Shown piece after piece: positions 42,408-54,090 of a DNA stretch of 64,000 nucleotides. A program made the position numbers and the translations under genes. The stretch lies in NCBI GenBank assembly GCA_963575645.1, contig OY754464.1:81442948-81506947 (forward strand). Reading direction: 5' to 3'. How positions within the stretch are numbered: position 1 is the first letter of the stretch; each line of letters begins with the position of its first letter. The notes under the pieces were generated by a model that saw only the letters and a program-made list of their open reading frames with translations, was not told where the DNA came from and ran no database searches. The stretch comes from Xanthostigma xanthostigma. Lineage: Eukaryota > Arthropoda > Insecta > Raphidioptera > Raphidiidae.

Positions 42408-43009
42408 GTAGGTATTATATACAGTGAACTTCGCTTTCGATCTTTGAAGCCCGTCAGAACCGGAGAGCAAATATTTTATCCGTTTCCCGCGCTTTTAAAA
42501 ATCGACTCTGCAAGTTTGTACATTGGATCGTCCCGATTTTTTAAAGTTCTTTCGGTGCGGTGGATTTAATACATATATAGGTATCTATTAATTAACTATA
42601 TATGAATCATTGCCTATCTACTCAATGTGCGGTGAGTGAAGGTAACAAAGCGTATCGAAAATATATCTGCGTCTCTTTCTTCGATGTAATTCCCTGATAC
42701 CTCCGATGATAGGATTGGTTGATGTACTTGCATTCAATCTGAATAAAGTATCTCTGTTTCAAAAACTTTGTCTTTTTCTATAACGTTAACATGGGCGTAC
42801 CCAGCTTTTGGCCCAGGAAGCGGAAAATTAGAAATTTCTTAAGACGGGTCCTCCAGGCTTGTTTGGCCTTCCTGGATACGCCAGTGCTTACGGCGTAAAA
42901 AAAGACAGAAGTATATGTTTGCATCCTAATAGTTCGATTGCGATTTTATTCCTGTGCTCAGTATAGAATAAAAGTATAATATGGTGTCTATGAATTAAAA
43001 TTTCAACAG

Positions 43010-43215
43010 CTTCGGTCATGGTTATACCAATTTTTGAGACAATTATATTGACAAAAATTATAATTATAATTCAATAAATTTAAGTTTTGGTCCGGATTTG
43101 GACGTTATTCAGAATTGACCAAAAAGTAAATTTATTGAATTATAATTTAGTTTTTGTCTGAAAAATTGGTCGATAATTTTATTTATTGAAGAGTACTAAT
43201 CAGACGTTAATCAAA
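43010..43215. repeat. 'GTTAATCAAAGATTTG' interspersed repeat, fuller copy
   Basis: Holds the parts in order: ACCAATTTTTGAGACA, AATTATAATTCAATAAATTT, GGTCCGGATTTGGACG, CAGAATTGA, the inverse of the first two, ATTTATTGAAGAG and CAGACGTTAATCAAAGATTT. Fragments of the same unit lie at 3198, 13730, 15120-15192, 25617, 26090, 49155-49300 and 60969-61015. Confidence 0.6.
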
Positions 43216-43567
43216 GATTTGAATATTTATTTAAACATATTAATATTTTATTTTTAAATCCAAAGACTAATTTAAAAATAATTCCAAAGATTTTAGAAAG
43301 ATTCAAAAACACTTAAATTTAACTATCATTATTGGTCACTAAGTTTTAATTTAAAAGTACGTCGTGTGTTTGTTTGAATGTGTACGATTATCTCAGGAAC
43401 TACTGAACCGATTTGGATGAAAAGCATTAATATTGTTTAAGATTCTATTGGAAAGAACCCTAGAATAGGTATGCCATTTGAATTTATCCTGACGACCCAG
43501 TTGTTGTGGTGGAAGAAACGAATATAGATCTGTACCTCCACCATTGTAACTTTGCACCTACTGCCGT

Positions 43568-44147
43568 GCTAAAAATTGATTGTCTGTAAAGTCGGTTTAC
43601 GGACGATAGTTTTACGTGATAACGTATTCCGTAATACATAACCTAAATTTATATAATAATTATAATAATTCGAATCTATGATATTGCATCTTTCGCTTCA
43701 AATTTAGGTAAATTTTATTTATTAAATTACTCACCACCTATAAAAATATTTTTTTTTATTAACTTTCTTTCTTTCGTATTTATTTAAGTCTCAAAGATTA
43801 ACTGTCATACTATTTATAAAACAATTGTTTCACTGTTTATATAAAATTCCAAAACCTACTTACAATATTTAAGTATTTTCATACGTCAAAAAATTGATTT
43901 TTATAATGATAAAATTTGTAAGAAAACGATTTTTTCGAGAGATGAGACCTAGCTAAAACGATTATTTGCCCCCCAAAATCCCTTTTCAGTAAATTTCATC
44001 CAAATCGTTAGGGCCGTTTTCGAGAAAAGCACGCACAGGGTCAGGCGGAACGTTACGAACGTTACACTTTTTCGTGCATGCAGCCGGTGTTTTATCAATT
44101 TATAAGATTGGTGATTCATCAATTTATAAGACGTTATCACGTCAAAA
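43568..44147 (+). mobile_element. 'ACGTGATAACGT' repeat, long copy 5
   Basis: Starts AAATTGATTGTCTGTAAAGTC and runs to GACGTTATCACGTCAAAA. It shares with copy 4 the CCGTAATACATAACCTAAA block and the GCACGCACAGGGTCAGGCGG block but differs between them. Confidence 0.65.
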
Positions 44148-44149
44148 AC

Positions 44150-45023
44150 TGCGCTTCAATTATGTGGTTTTGGAATAAATCTGCTTCTATGGAATTAATT
44201 ACTATCGTTTGGAGTCTATTTTTATTTAAAATGCCCGTTGATAAATGCATTTCGGTTAACTTGGTATTCGAAACTTTTATATAATGCGAGAAGCTATACA
44301 CTAAAAAGTTTAAAGTTAAAAAAATCAAAAAAAAAAAATGAAACTTACTTCTAAATACCCCAGAAAAGGATAGAATAATTGTTTTCTTCGTTTTACAACG
44401 ATCTTCCCTACCCACGTTCAATTAGAAGTCGGAGTGAATCAATCATTTCATTAATTACATATACTAATTGAGTGCTGATTTAATAATGGTAGGAAATGTG
44501 ATCGCAAACAAATGTAAAACATTATTATTTTTACTTTTTAGCAAAAATTCGAAGTTTCTTTTTCAAATTATTTCTTGTAGACAGTGGTCTAAAGCCACCG
44601 GTTTGGCACACAGTGGCAAGATGAAAGTTTGTATTTTAAATTATAAAATGCACCTTGTAACAACTACATAATAAATTCATTTCATAATTCTCTGTCAGGT
44701 TTAGCGTTTTCCATACAGAAAACAAATTTATTACATTTTCTTTACTTGTAAATTGTTAATTTTCATAGTATTTAAAGCGTGGGTACAGTGTTTTCGTTTT
44801 CAAATTTAAATAAATTTGACCTTTTCCATTATGTTTATGATGTATTTAGTTTCATAAACGTTTCATTGTTTTGGGAAGAAGGCAATTAACATTTTTAATG
44901 TTTATTTTATTACGGATTAACATAGATAACTCTCAGAAGACTTGATAGCAAGATTTTAATTCGAATTTTTAATACTTTTTTACGTCAAATGAATTTGTAT
45001 TTATTATCTATCTAATTGATATA
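44150..45023. other. Non-coding stretch
   Basis: Contains a short mariner scrap (TTCGAAACTTTTATATAATG, about 44269) also present at 23330. No host exon supported. Confidence 0.35.
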
Positions 45024-45595
45024 CAGTATGTAAACGCGTAAGGTGCACATAGGGAAATTAGCATTGGGAAAAAATACTTGGATCAGAGCTAGCCATGACT
45101 GCATTAATTGTTATTTCTATTGAATTATCGTGGTAATCTTGAGGATTTCTATTTTATTTTGATTTATTTTTATTTTACTTGGCTTTTTTAATAATAAAAA
45201 GCTCTTATAAATCAATATTTTAATTTTTTTGTACAAAAATAAAACAAAAAAACAACTCCATCTGTTTGGAAACATTTCATTCAAGAATTGTCTGACTGAT
45301 ATGACGTATGCGCGTTGGTAAATCAGTGACTCAATGTCTTTAGGTTCAACACGAATAGGCGGAGATATTTGATCTCGCACCGTACTTAAGTATTTTTGGG
45401 AATTTAATGCCCCATTAATAAAACGAGTGCGATTATGTTGTAATCATTTGAATATTTTCTTCGGTAGTATACACATTCATTTTGCAAAAGAATATTATCT
45501 GTCAAATTGAAAAACAATATTTCAAGGCTCACTCTGATCCAGTCATTTTTTCAAATGTTAATTTCCCAATGTGCACCTTACGTGTTTACATACTG
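45024..45595 (-). mobile_element. Tc1/mariner-type element with transposase fragment
   Basis: Ends CAGTATGTAAACGCGTAAGG and CCTTACGTGTTTACATACTG, flanked by TA, with TIRs of about 60 bp. On the minus strand the product SPPIRVEPKDIESL and FLNEMFPNRW matches the stretch before the last catalytic block in Tc1/mariner-like (IS630-type) transposases. The DD(E/D) part is gone, so it is non-autonomous. Confidence 0.75.
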
Positions 45596-45646
45596 TAGAG
45601 TGTAGAGTGTAAACTCGATATAGCGAGATTAGAGCAACCGGGTGTA

Positions 45647-45948
45647 AATGTTATCTAAAAATAGGTCAGACAAAAGCTGTAGATTAAGCAATTGTCTACA
45701 AAAACTGTTCTTATATTTTTTTTCTACGAATTACTATTCCTGAGATATGGGACTAAAATGTCTATAATGTACGTACTGAACGTGTTTATCAAAAATAACC
45801 TTTATTAATATGCATATTAGTATTTTCGATGTATGAAATCACCATTTCAAAAGAATGGTGATTCGTAGGAAAAAAGTATAAGAACAATTCTTGTAGACAA
45901 TTGCATGATCTACAACTTTTGTCTGACCTATTTTTAGATAACATTTAC
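45647..45948. repeat. Foldback repeat
   Basis: Left AAATGTTATCTAAAAATAGG with TCAGACAAAAGCTGTAGAT, and the inverse at 45905-45948. Arms are about 85 bp. A scrap of the pogo terminus GTGTAAACTCGATATAGCG directly precedes it (45606-45624). Confidence 0.7.
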
Positions 45949-46062
45949 CGTTTACGAGAAAAGTGCAAAAAATCGATACTTTTAACCTTTAACCTTGAAT
46001 AAATTTTTTAGCAGATGTAGAATCGGTGGGGACTTTCGATATTTCATTTGTAATAGTGTACC

Positions 46063-46787
46063 TAAAGGCCCCCATACACCTCGTTCTTTTTTGGCAGTTT
46101 TCATCGTCACGATAAAACACGTCGGTCAAAACCGAAGTGTATGGGCAAAAACTGTCGATGAAACACGGCAGTTTTTTTATCTGCCGAATCTTGATTTTAA
46201 ACACGACGTGTTTGCTGGTTGTCGTTTTAAATCGTAATGTGTGGCGCTTTCCGATAAGAATCGACGTGTTTATTCAGTGGTGCGACGTACAGCAAATAAG
46301 TCATATTAATTAAATGATTGTAATTAGTTTGAGTATTGATTTATATTTTAACCGTTTTAGTGCTAAGCAATTTTGACAAAAATAAATGAAAATTGCTATA
46401 AACATATTGATTAATTTAGAGGAAAAAATAATGGTGTCAAATAAAACACTCTAATTTAGACTAATATCAATCAATTTTATTAATTATTTTTGCATTATAT
46501 TGTTTATTAATGTTTATTAAACATAAAATAATATCAATATTATTGTATTTTCCATCAAAGCAGATCGTATTAATGATGCCACGACTTCAGAAAAACTGAA
46601 CGAAACTACGCCTCTGTGTGGATATGGCCGTTGTTCGTGTTTAAATTAACCGTACAGTTTTACCCGTGCGGTTAAAACTGCCATAAAAGAACGAGGTGTA
46701 TGGGGATGGCCGTTGTTCGTGTTTAACCGTACAGTTTTACCCGGCGGTTAAAACTGCCAAAAAAGAACGAGGTGTATGGGGGCCTTA
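46063..46787. mobile_element. TIR element with a duplicated right end
   Basis: The left end TAAAGGCCCCCATACACCTC pairs with GAGGTGTATGGGGGCCTTA. The right terminus is present twice, about 46628-46707 and 46708-46787, 80 bp apart, each with GGCCGTTGTTCGTGTTTAA and AAAAGAACGAGGTGTATGGGG. hAT-like in style; no clean target duplication. The frame at 45995-46237 is a shadow. Confidence 0.65.
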
Positions 46788-46803
46788 AGACCTATACCAA
46801 TTA

Positions 46804-47834
46804 CAGGGCCCTCGTAAGGCATCACGCCGCCCGCGTGCGGGTTCATAATTGACGCCCCTTATTGGGGATAAACTCACTAGACGATATGTCAAATTTAAAA
46901 ACGTTAAAAATCCTAAATAACTAATACTGTAAGTGCAATTAATAGAAACTTTATTTCTTATAAATATAAGTAAACTGTAAAAAAAATTATTTAAACATTG
47001 TTATGTAAAATAATTCAAACGAAACACAATCATTGAAACATATAGAGCTAAATTTGATTCTGAAATATATTCAATTAAAATGAAACACATTAAACAGTGA
47101 ATTTTGAAAATTCACTCGTACAGAGTGAATTTCAAAAATTCTCTCTTCACGTTAAAAAAATCACTCCGCGGAGTAAACTGTTCTCTACAAAAACAGTTTA
47201 CTCCGTGCGATTTTTCACGGCGTTCTTCTCCTGTCGTAATGAGACACAAATTTAGTTTCACCGCTGAGCTGAGAGAATTCATTAAGTCAAAATAATCATT
47301 AGTTTATCAATTAGGAAAAATGAATACCAGTGCAATTAATAAAAACATAAATACCATTACGACTGAATGTGAATCCCCTGAAATTAACCTGCAATTTTTT
47401 CCGTACTGCACTCACATGAGGGATAGAATATATTATCAATTATATCATTCAGGTGCACAAGTCTTACGTAAAAAAGTATTTTGTTGATTGAAAAATACTT
47501 TACTTCACTCGCACTCTTGCAGGAATCGACAGGAAAATTCAAGATATAAACATACGCGGGAGTCTCCCAATAGGGGCGCCCTGTCTACGCGCTGATGTGA
47601 ATTAACTATCAAATCGAAAATTGCGCGCGAAATATTTCGAATTCGAATTTCATTAAAAAATAAATAACTACTCGTAAGAGTTTTTACGCAGGCTTGAATA
47701 AAATTGATATAATATCAGTTATATATTTTTTCTATACAGTACAAAAAACATAACACAACCAGGCCATTTGCCGCCCCTTGAATGTGCCGCCCGCGTGCGT
47801 CGCACGCATCGCACTATAGGGCGCGAGGGCCCTG
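46804..47834. mobile_element. hAT non-autonomous element, 1.03 kb, perfect target duplication
   Basis: Same family as 35393-36542. Flanked by ACCAATTA at 46796-46803 and 47835-47842. It lacks one internal block of the 35-kb copy and has other sequence of its own (about 47320-47470). Both copies keep the central CACTCCGCGGAGTAAACTG hairpin. Confidence 0.92.
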
Positions 47835-47842
47835 ACCAATTA

Positions 47843-48322
47843 TTGTAAACCTATACCACTATTTTTTTTGTTTATTTCAACCGGACTATCAGGCGATATA
47901 ATTTTTAAGTAGGCAATTATATAAAATCACGAATCAGACATAATGCACAAAAGATGGCGCCGTTCTTTAGAGGAGCGTTGGCCTTATAATTTCCGAACGT
48001 CCTTGACTATCAACAAACATTCTCATTTTGATAAACACGTTTTAAAATTTCACTATAATAAAAGATATTAATCACTGCGTACCTTAAATCATTACTTGTA
48101 CTATAAAAATATGATGAAATATAGCTATTTACTGGTACCTATAGAAGATGAAGAACAATGAATGAAAGTAAGAGAGCTAATGGTCAAGGGCGACTCAAAA
48201 TGTGTGTAGTTAATGTTATATTATTATCTGTATTACAAAATAGTTTAACAGAAACATGTCACGTACATACAGAGTGAATGATTTTAATGAAATCAACATT
48301 ATTGAAATTATTATCAGTCTAA
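47843..48322. other. Non-coding stretch with a promoter-like motif
   Basis: AAAAGATGGCGCCG at about 47949 resembles a YY1/Pho site. No gene supported. Confidence 0.25.
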
Positions 48323-49055
48323 CTAGCGGTCCGGCCCGGTTTCACCCGGGTGTAGGTAAGTCTGCAAAATGTATTTCGTTTACGGCCCGGCGTATGAATT
48401 CTACCAGATTTGCTTCTGAACTAATAAATTTGAGCGAATTCTGTCAGATGTCGCTATTTGGTACTAAAACAGTTTTTTGTTTGTTTCTGAACTAATAGCT
48501 TTGAGCAAATTCTACCAGATTTGCTTCTGGACTAATAACTTTGAGCGAATTCTGTCAGATGTCGCTATTTGGTACTAAAACAGTTTTTTGTTTGTTTCTG
48601 AACTAATAGCTTTGAGCAAATTCTACCAGATTTGCTTCTGGACTAATAACTTTGAGCGAATTCTGTCAGATGTCGCTACTCGGTACTAAAACGGTTTTTT
48701 TTTGTTTGCTTCTGAACTAATAGCTTTGAGTAAATACTATGAGATGTCGCTACATGTTATTAAATGGTTTATTTTCACAAAACACCGTAATTGTGTACAA
48801 AACAGTTTTTTTTTTGTTTGCTTCTGAACTAACAGCTTTGAGTAAATACTATGAGACGTCGCTACATGTTACTAAAATAGTTTATTTTCACAAAACACCG
48901 TAATTTTATACAAAATATTTAATAAAAACTATCCTACAGCGTAACTTGGAGCAAGCAAGACACATTTATACAATTTCATTAAAATCGGTTCAGTGGTTTC
49001 GGGGATTAGCGCGGCCAAAATTATGACACGATTTTCTTATATAATATTAACTACT
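48323..49055 (-). mobile_element. Helitron-like element, second family, with tandem array
   Basis: On the minus strand it ends in a hairpin (CACCCGGGTGAAACCGG) and CTAG (48323-48326). The other part carries GGCCGCGCTAATCCCCGAAAC and TGAACCGATTTTAATG-type sequence. It encloses four tandem units of 111-114 bp (48490, 48601, 48715, 48827; TTTGAGCAAATTCTACC, GTCAGATGTCGCTA). The far TC end is unclear. Confidence 0.6.
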
Positions 49056-49964
49056 ACACTCTGATGTTTTAGTTGGTTGTCATGTGCTTCATAATTTTCA
49101 GATTTTTTTTGAAATACGTACAACGGCAAAAGCCATGTTTTCTGGTGATTTTTTAAGAGCTCTATTCAATAAATAAAATTATTGACCAATTTTTAAGACA
49201 ATATAATAATATTAATTAATTATAATTCAACACATTTACGTTTCGGTCCGGATTTGGATCTTCTTCAGAATTGAGCTAATAAGACGTTAATCAAAGATTT
49301 TAATATGAATTATCATCAGTTTTTTTTTTCAAATTTTGGATCTTCAGAATTGAGCTAATAAGACGTTAATCAAAAATTTTAATATAAATTATCATCAGTT
49401 TTCTTTTTCAAATTAAAAAAAAAATAAGGCATAAGCAAGTGCAATGAAGATATTTTTCTGGAACACAGCACTTAAAATTCAATTTAAATTTTAAATCATT
49501 CAGTATAGATAAAATGTTTATGATCAATTGGTATTATGTTGTCATAACAATTAAATGTAGATTTGTTGAATATTACTAAAAGCTTGTACAGTCGAACGTG
49601 TTAAAATATTATCTCAACCTACTGCATATCTGTAATAATAACTATATCACGCATTGTCTATTTACTCAATGTGTGGCAACAAAGCGTATCGAAAATATAT
49701 CTGCCTCTCTTTTGGCGAAGTGATTCCCTGGTTGTATTAGTATGGAGTATAAAAAGTTCTGTGGACTTTCTAGAAAAAATATATTGAACGCGAAAATTCT
49801 ACCGTACTTTAATTAATTATTATTTTTCTTATGAATTATGAGTCATAGAATCTATTATAAAAAAGTATTAAGTATAATTTCTCAGGTGCGTGTTTAGCAT
49901 CACGCTTCAAATTAGTACACCGGTATCGTTTAAATATATAATTAGACAATCCCAATTTTTACCC

Positions 49965-50440
49965 GACTGCGACGAAGCCAAAAGGAAGGGTTATGAGTTT
50001 AGTCGTGTATTTATGTTTGTATTTACGGATGTTCCACCGTAGCGCCTAAACAATTAATCCGATTTTGATAAATAAGGTGTCAATCGATTCGTTATTGTAG
50101 CCCGGGTAACATAGGCTCTATTTATTTTTGAATTTTGGTCCCAGAGGGGAGCACATTGAAAACAAAAAAATATACCTAATTTAAGTAAAAAATAAGTTCA
50201 AAAACTAAAACCCGACTACTAAAAAGTATGAAACAAGAAAATATTCTCATCTGAGGATAGCCGTAGTCGTATGCCATCTCATATAGATGTATAGCGTGAT
50301 GCTCTTACTACTGTTAAAATGTAATGTTTTGTTAGGGTAGGTGGCATATGACCACGACTATCCTCAGATGAGAATATTTTCTTGTTTCATACTTTTCAGT
50401 AGTCGGGTTTTAGTTTTTGAACTTATTTTTTTCAATGGAA
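49965..50440 (+). mobile_element. Cleaner copy of the outer element of the 23-24 kb nest
   Basis: Begins CCCGACTGCGACGAAGCC and includes GGATGTTCCACCGTAGCGCC, then a hairpin of about 85-bp arms (CCCGACTACTAAAAAGTATG...CTCATCTGAGGATAGCCG / inverse). It shows the element without the two inserts found at 23-24 kb. Confidence 0.65.
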
Positions 50441-50629
50441 ACGAGCTATATTTTATAAGCATCTATTCTAAAAAGTTCATCTGCTAAAAGCATGGTAAAG
50501 TGTCACTAATCCGGACATCTGATTAATCCGAATTGGATTAAAATAAAATCAGGATTTATTAATTCGAAGTAAATATTATTTATTGAAGATTAAGAAACAC
50601 TGCATTATTATTAGTAGCAATCCCGAATA

Positions 50630-51029
50630 CAGTCAAACCTGAGTGAGTGAGAACTGGGTAAGCGAGAAAACTCTCTAAGTGAGAGTAATTGCCAGGCACC
50701 GTCTTTGTAACCCTCTAAAACCTCTAAAAGTGAGAAACAGAAACCTCTATAAGACGTTTTTCACTCATGGACCTCTATAACCGAGACTACTACTTGCCTG
50801 TTCCTCTGTAAGCGATAGTCGAACGTATTAATAGTTTCACCAAAAAGAATGAGTCATAAATAGCTGAACTAATTAGCATTGTTTTTGTATAGTTTTTATA
50901 GACCTCTATATAAGTGAGAAAGGCCACTCCAGTACCTCTATAAGCTAGAAACTCGGGTTAGTGAAAAACCTCCATTAGCGAAAAAAGAGATCGCGGTCCC
51001 TTGAACTTTTGCTTATCGAGATTCAACTG
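50630..51029. mobile_element. pogo-like MITE with AAGTGAGA repeats
   Basis: 400 bp, ends CAGTCAAACCTGAGTG and CGAGATTCAACTG, flanked by TA. The interior has many copies of ACCTCTATAAGTGAGAAA-like motifs. No transposase. Confidence 0.8.
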
Positions 51030-51115
51030 TAATTAAACAAATAAATTTATTCAATTATTTGAGGAATCCTACATCAGTTCGTAACTTCGTAGGTTAAAAA
51101 ACTAGATTTATAATA

Positions 51116-51834
51116 TCTATACTAATATATAAAGCTGAAGAGTTTGTTTGTTTGTTTGGTTGAACGCGCTAATCTCAGGAACTATACTAGTTCAAATTGA
51201 AAACAATTTTTTTGTTGGACAGCCCATTTATCGAGGAAGGCTATAGGCTATATAATATCACGCTACGACCAATAAGCTTCTATTCAGGTCAGATGCCCTA
51301 ACTAAAAATACCAATATTAGCGTTGTACATTTACATGCCCGGCTGGCCCAGTCGGTAGAGCATGCGTCTGTTAATATCAGAGTTGTGGGTTCGAGCCCCA
51401 CGTTGGGCGAATATATTTTTAGTTTTTTTTTAAATTTCTACATTACTTTATTCTAAGATTTACATTTAAATTTATTTTAATTTCATTTACGATTAATTAA
51501 AATTTAATAAATCTAATTAATAGCTCATTTGAAAACTGTTAAAACTATAGGTACCTATACCTATATAAAAATAATTTTCCTACAGTGTTTTCAATTAAAT
51601 ATTTATTATATTTTATTAATAATTACAGTATGTAATTATTGATTTAAAAGATTACTTAAAAAAAGTGTAAATATACTGCTTTTTATCGACAAAAACTTTT
51701 GAACGGTAACTCCGATCATCATGAAATTTGGACACAACATTAATCTCGGTAAACTAAGATGAATGTGCGTACTCATGTCTCTCCCTTCCCCATTCGTTCT
51801 TTTGCACCCGGGTGAAACCGGGCGGGACTGCTAG
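51116..51834 (+). mobile_element. Helitron-like element with tRNA-Lys-like module, copy A (complete)
   Basis: 719 bp. It starts TCTATACTAATATATAAAG after an A and ends in a hairpin (CACCCGGGTGAAACCGGG) then CTAG before T: the TC...CTRR structure of Helitrons inserted at an A/T site. At 51337-51409 lies a module with the full acceptor and T-arm of tRNA-Lys (GCCCGGCT, GGTTCGAGCCCCACGTTGGGC). Its anticodon stem does not pair and the loop reads GTT, so it is not a working tRNA. Confidence 0.8.
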
Positions 51835-52783
51835 TATTATATAAAGTGCATGAGCGATTTTAAGGTATATATACGCAGGGGGCCGGGGGGGATGTTTAAT
51901 TTTCACAGTTCACAATATGTACAACACAATCAACATATTTTTGTTAATTATTGTTTGTATCAACGCTTGATTTGGAAACGTTGATTATGCAATTTGGTTA
52001 ATCATTGCTGACCGATGGTCACTTAGCTACGTGAAGCGTATACAAGTGACCACATATGGACACGGCCATTAATATATGTATAACTTTGATAACATACGAG
52101 GACAGTTTCATTTTTTCCCTTACAGAACAGTTCTAACCTGCTCATGGCCATATTCACAGAACATAAGTATAGTTATTTATTCGGTTCATTTGTTCTTCAG
52201 GGAACTATTCCTCCGAATAAATAGCGATAATTCAATTCACCAACCATAATTATGTGTACTGCAGGTATAAATCTATTCTGTCTCACTTCGAGGCTATAAA
52301 TATTTATTCCCGTGATAAAATAATAACGGCCGCCACATAGATCATAACACCTAACCTATAAACGTGAAGTATTATATCTACAGTTTGCTCTTGTGAATTT
52401 ATTTATTAACCTTTTGTGAAGTGTATAGTTGTAATACATTAAAGTTAGTGGAAGTTTTGCGTGCAATTGGGTTAGGATAAAACATATTATTTTGTGCAAC
52501 TTTTTTTTGACGTTTACACTAACGCCATCGGTCGGTTTTTTGGGTGAACGTCAAAATATTCAACAAAAAGAGCAAGGAGTACAGTGAAGTGTACACAGAG
52601 AAAGTGTATATTTGTTCTTTAACTAACTTTTCTACCTGTTATTTTCCTCGGTGAATTGAAAGTAAATTTTATTCTAACGAATAACTTTGTTTTAAGACTA
52701 GTAACTTCTATCTTCAATAGTGTTCGGTGAATATGGGCATAAATGAAATGAAAAAAACTGTACATAAAAAAAATTATAATCTA
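51835..52783. other. Non-coding stretch
   Basis: No gene found. The stretch at 52380-52720 is moderately GC-richer and leader-like, but has no coding frame. Confidence 0.3.
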
Positions 52784-53210
52784 TTAACTTTGTTTGTCTT
52801 TTTTACTATCTATTCCAGTATTATAATTGTATCTTCCGAATTGTATTTTATACATGGGTATCTTGGGAATAGTGGAATAAAATAATTTTTCTAATAATTT
52901 TGCGGCATGCAGAGCTTGTTCAATGCTTGATGGTGGCTCAAGGTCAATCACTTCGTCTTCTTCATCGCCTTGTTCTTCTTTCACATTTTCCCTCACTGAA
53001 TCAAGCATTTCTAAGAATCTCATTGTTGAAGTCTAAATAGTGACGTATTGTTTCGCTATTGAGAGTGGTTGTTACGCTATTTATAGTGTTTCAATATGTG
53101 GGTAACAATTATGTAAACCAAACAAATCCTAGCAATTTCTACGTTTTAAGTAGCTTTTCCGTTAAATAGAAGTTCACTATATTATATAGCGTTTAGGGAA
53201 CATCAACAAT
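52784..53210 (-). pseudogene. Internally deleted pogo/Tigger element with transposase C-terminus
   Basis: On the minus strand a terminal region (GTGAACTTCTATTTAACGG, TTAAAACGTAGAAATT; compare TTAAAACGTCGAAATT at 63216) passes straight into an acidic tail, EEQGDEEDEVIDLEPPSSIE then QALHAAKLLEKLF. This resembles the acidic C-terminal segment of Tigger-type transposases. The DNA-binding and catalytic parts are deleted. Confidence 0.5.
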
Positions 53211-53222
53211 TCCCGTACTATA

Positions 53223-53715
53223 CAGGCTGTCCCACAACATGACTGCCATAGCCTGGGACTGTGTTGCTGGGGTGATTTCAAGTAAAAAATGTCTAATGAA
53301 CATATACCCGGAACGCTATCATAACTGAGCTAGAAGCATTTGAAATTTTAGATAAGTAGTAGAAGGAATTCTCTACTAATTTAAAAACCATTTAAAAAGA
53401 AATCGCTTTATTGAATTAGTTGATCAAAATGTGCACCCAGTTGCTGTATACATAGTCTAGCTCTTCTTAGAATTGAAGTGGTAGCTCTGCGAAGAGTCTC
53501 AGGATCAGCACGAATAAATACTAATGGTGATTCACAGCCACCTGGTCTTTTTAATAATAATAACAAAACCAACAGCCTTACTTATTTAAAATTTCAAATG
53601 TTTCTAGCTCAGTTAGGATAGCGTTCCGGGTATATGTTCATTAGACATTTTTGACTTGAAATCACCCCGCAGCAACACAGTCCCAGGCTATGGCAGTCAT
53701 GTCGTGGGACACCTG
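53223..53715 (-). mobile_element. Tc1/mariner-type element with transposase C-terminal scrap
   Basis: 493 bp, TIRs CAGGCTGTCCCACAACATGAC / GTCATGTCGTGGGACACCTG and TA flanks. The minus strand reads RRARLCIQQLGAHFDQLIQ then stop, the usual end of IS630/Tc1-type transposases (C-x-x-x-G-x-HF-x-x-L). The rest is deleted. Confidence 0.75.
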
Positions 53716-53789
53716 TATAGCTGTCCGTTTGGTAGATTCTAACCATTAGGTTTGTGGTGATTTCAACGCTCCATTAAGAGCGATTATAA

Positions 53790-53930
53790 AAATCGCCGCG
53801 TCGAATGGTCAGCTGGAATCTGGACGCTTTTGTTGCCGTACCGACCCGCGTAGATGCGTCGTCAGGCTGCCAAACCGGGTCCGCGTTATGGCTTGCCGCT
53901 CACGCTTCACGGCCAATGTTACGTTTCACA
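53790..53930. other. GC-rich unexplained segment
   Basis: A GC-rich block (CGACCCGCGTAGATGCGTCG, CTTGCCGCTCACGCTTCACG) between two elements. Overlapping frames are open in more than one phase and none shows a domain. It could be a first exon or promoter, or foreign sequence. Confidence 0.2.
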
Positions 53931-54090
53931 TTTGATACATTCTTATATGTTTTTTCTGGACTGTTGGCCAATACTTTTGGTTCGAAGATCACTGTCAAAT
54001 TTTAGATGCTTCATTAATTCGTTATTGTATTCAGCATGTTCAATGTTTACATACTGTTGAACATATTCGATGTAGACATTTTTAATTTAA

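Noticed and set aside
48490-48900. Regular repeats that might suggest a CRISPR array
   Set aside because: These are contiguous tandem units of 111-114 bp without unique spacers, in a eukaryotic genome.
51337-51409. tRNA-like sequence that could be called tRNA-Lys or tRNA-Asn
   Set aside because: The anticodon stem does not pair, the D stem has a mismatch, and the same block recurs inside Helitron-like copies. It is a module of an element, not a tRNA gene.
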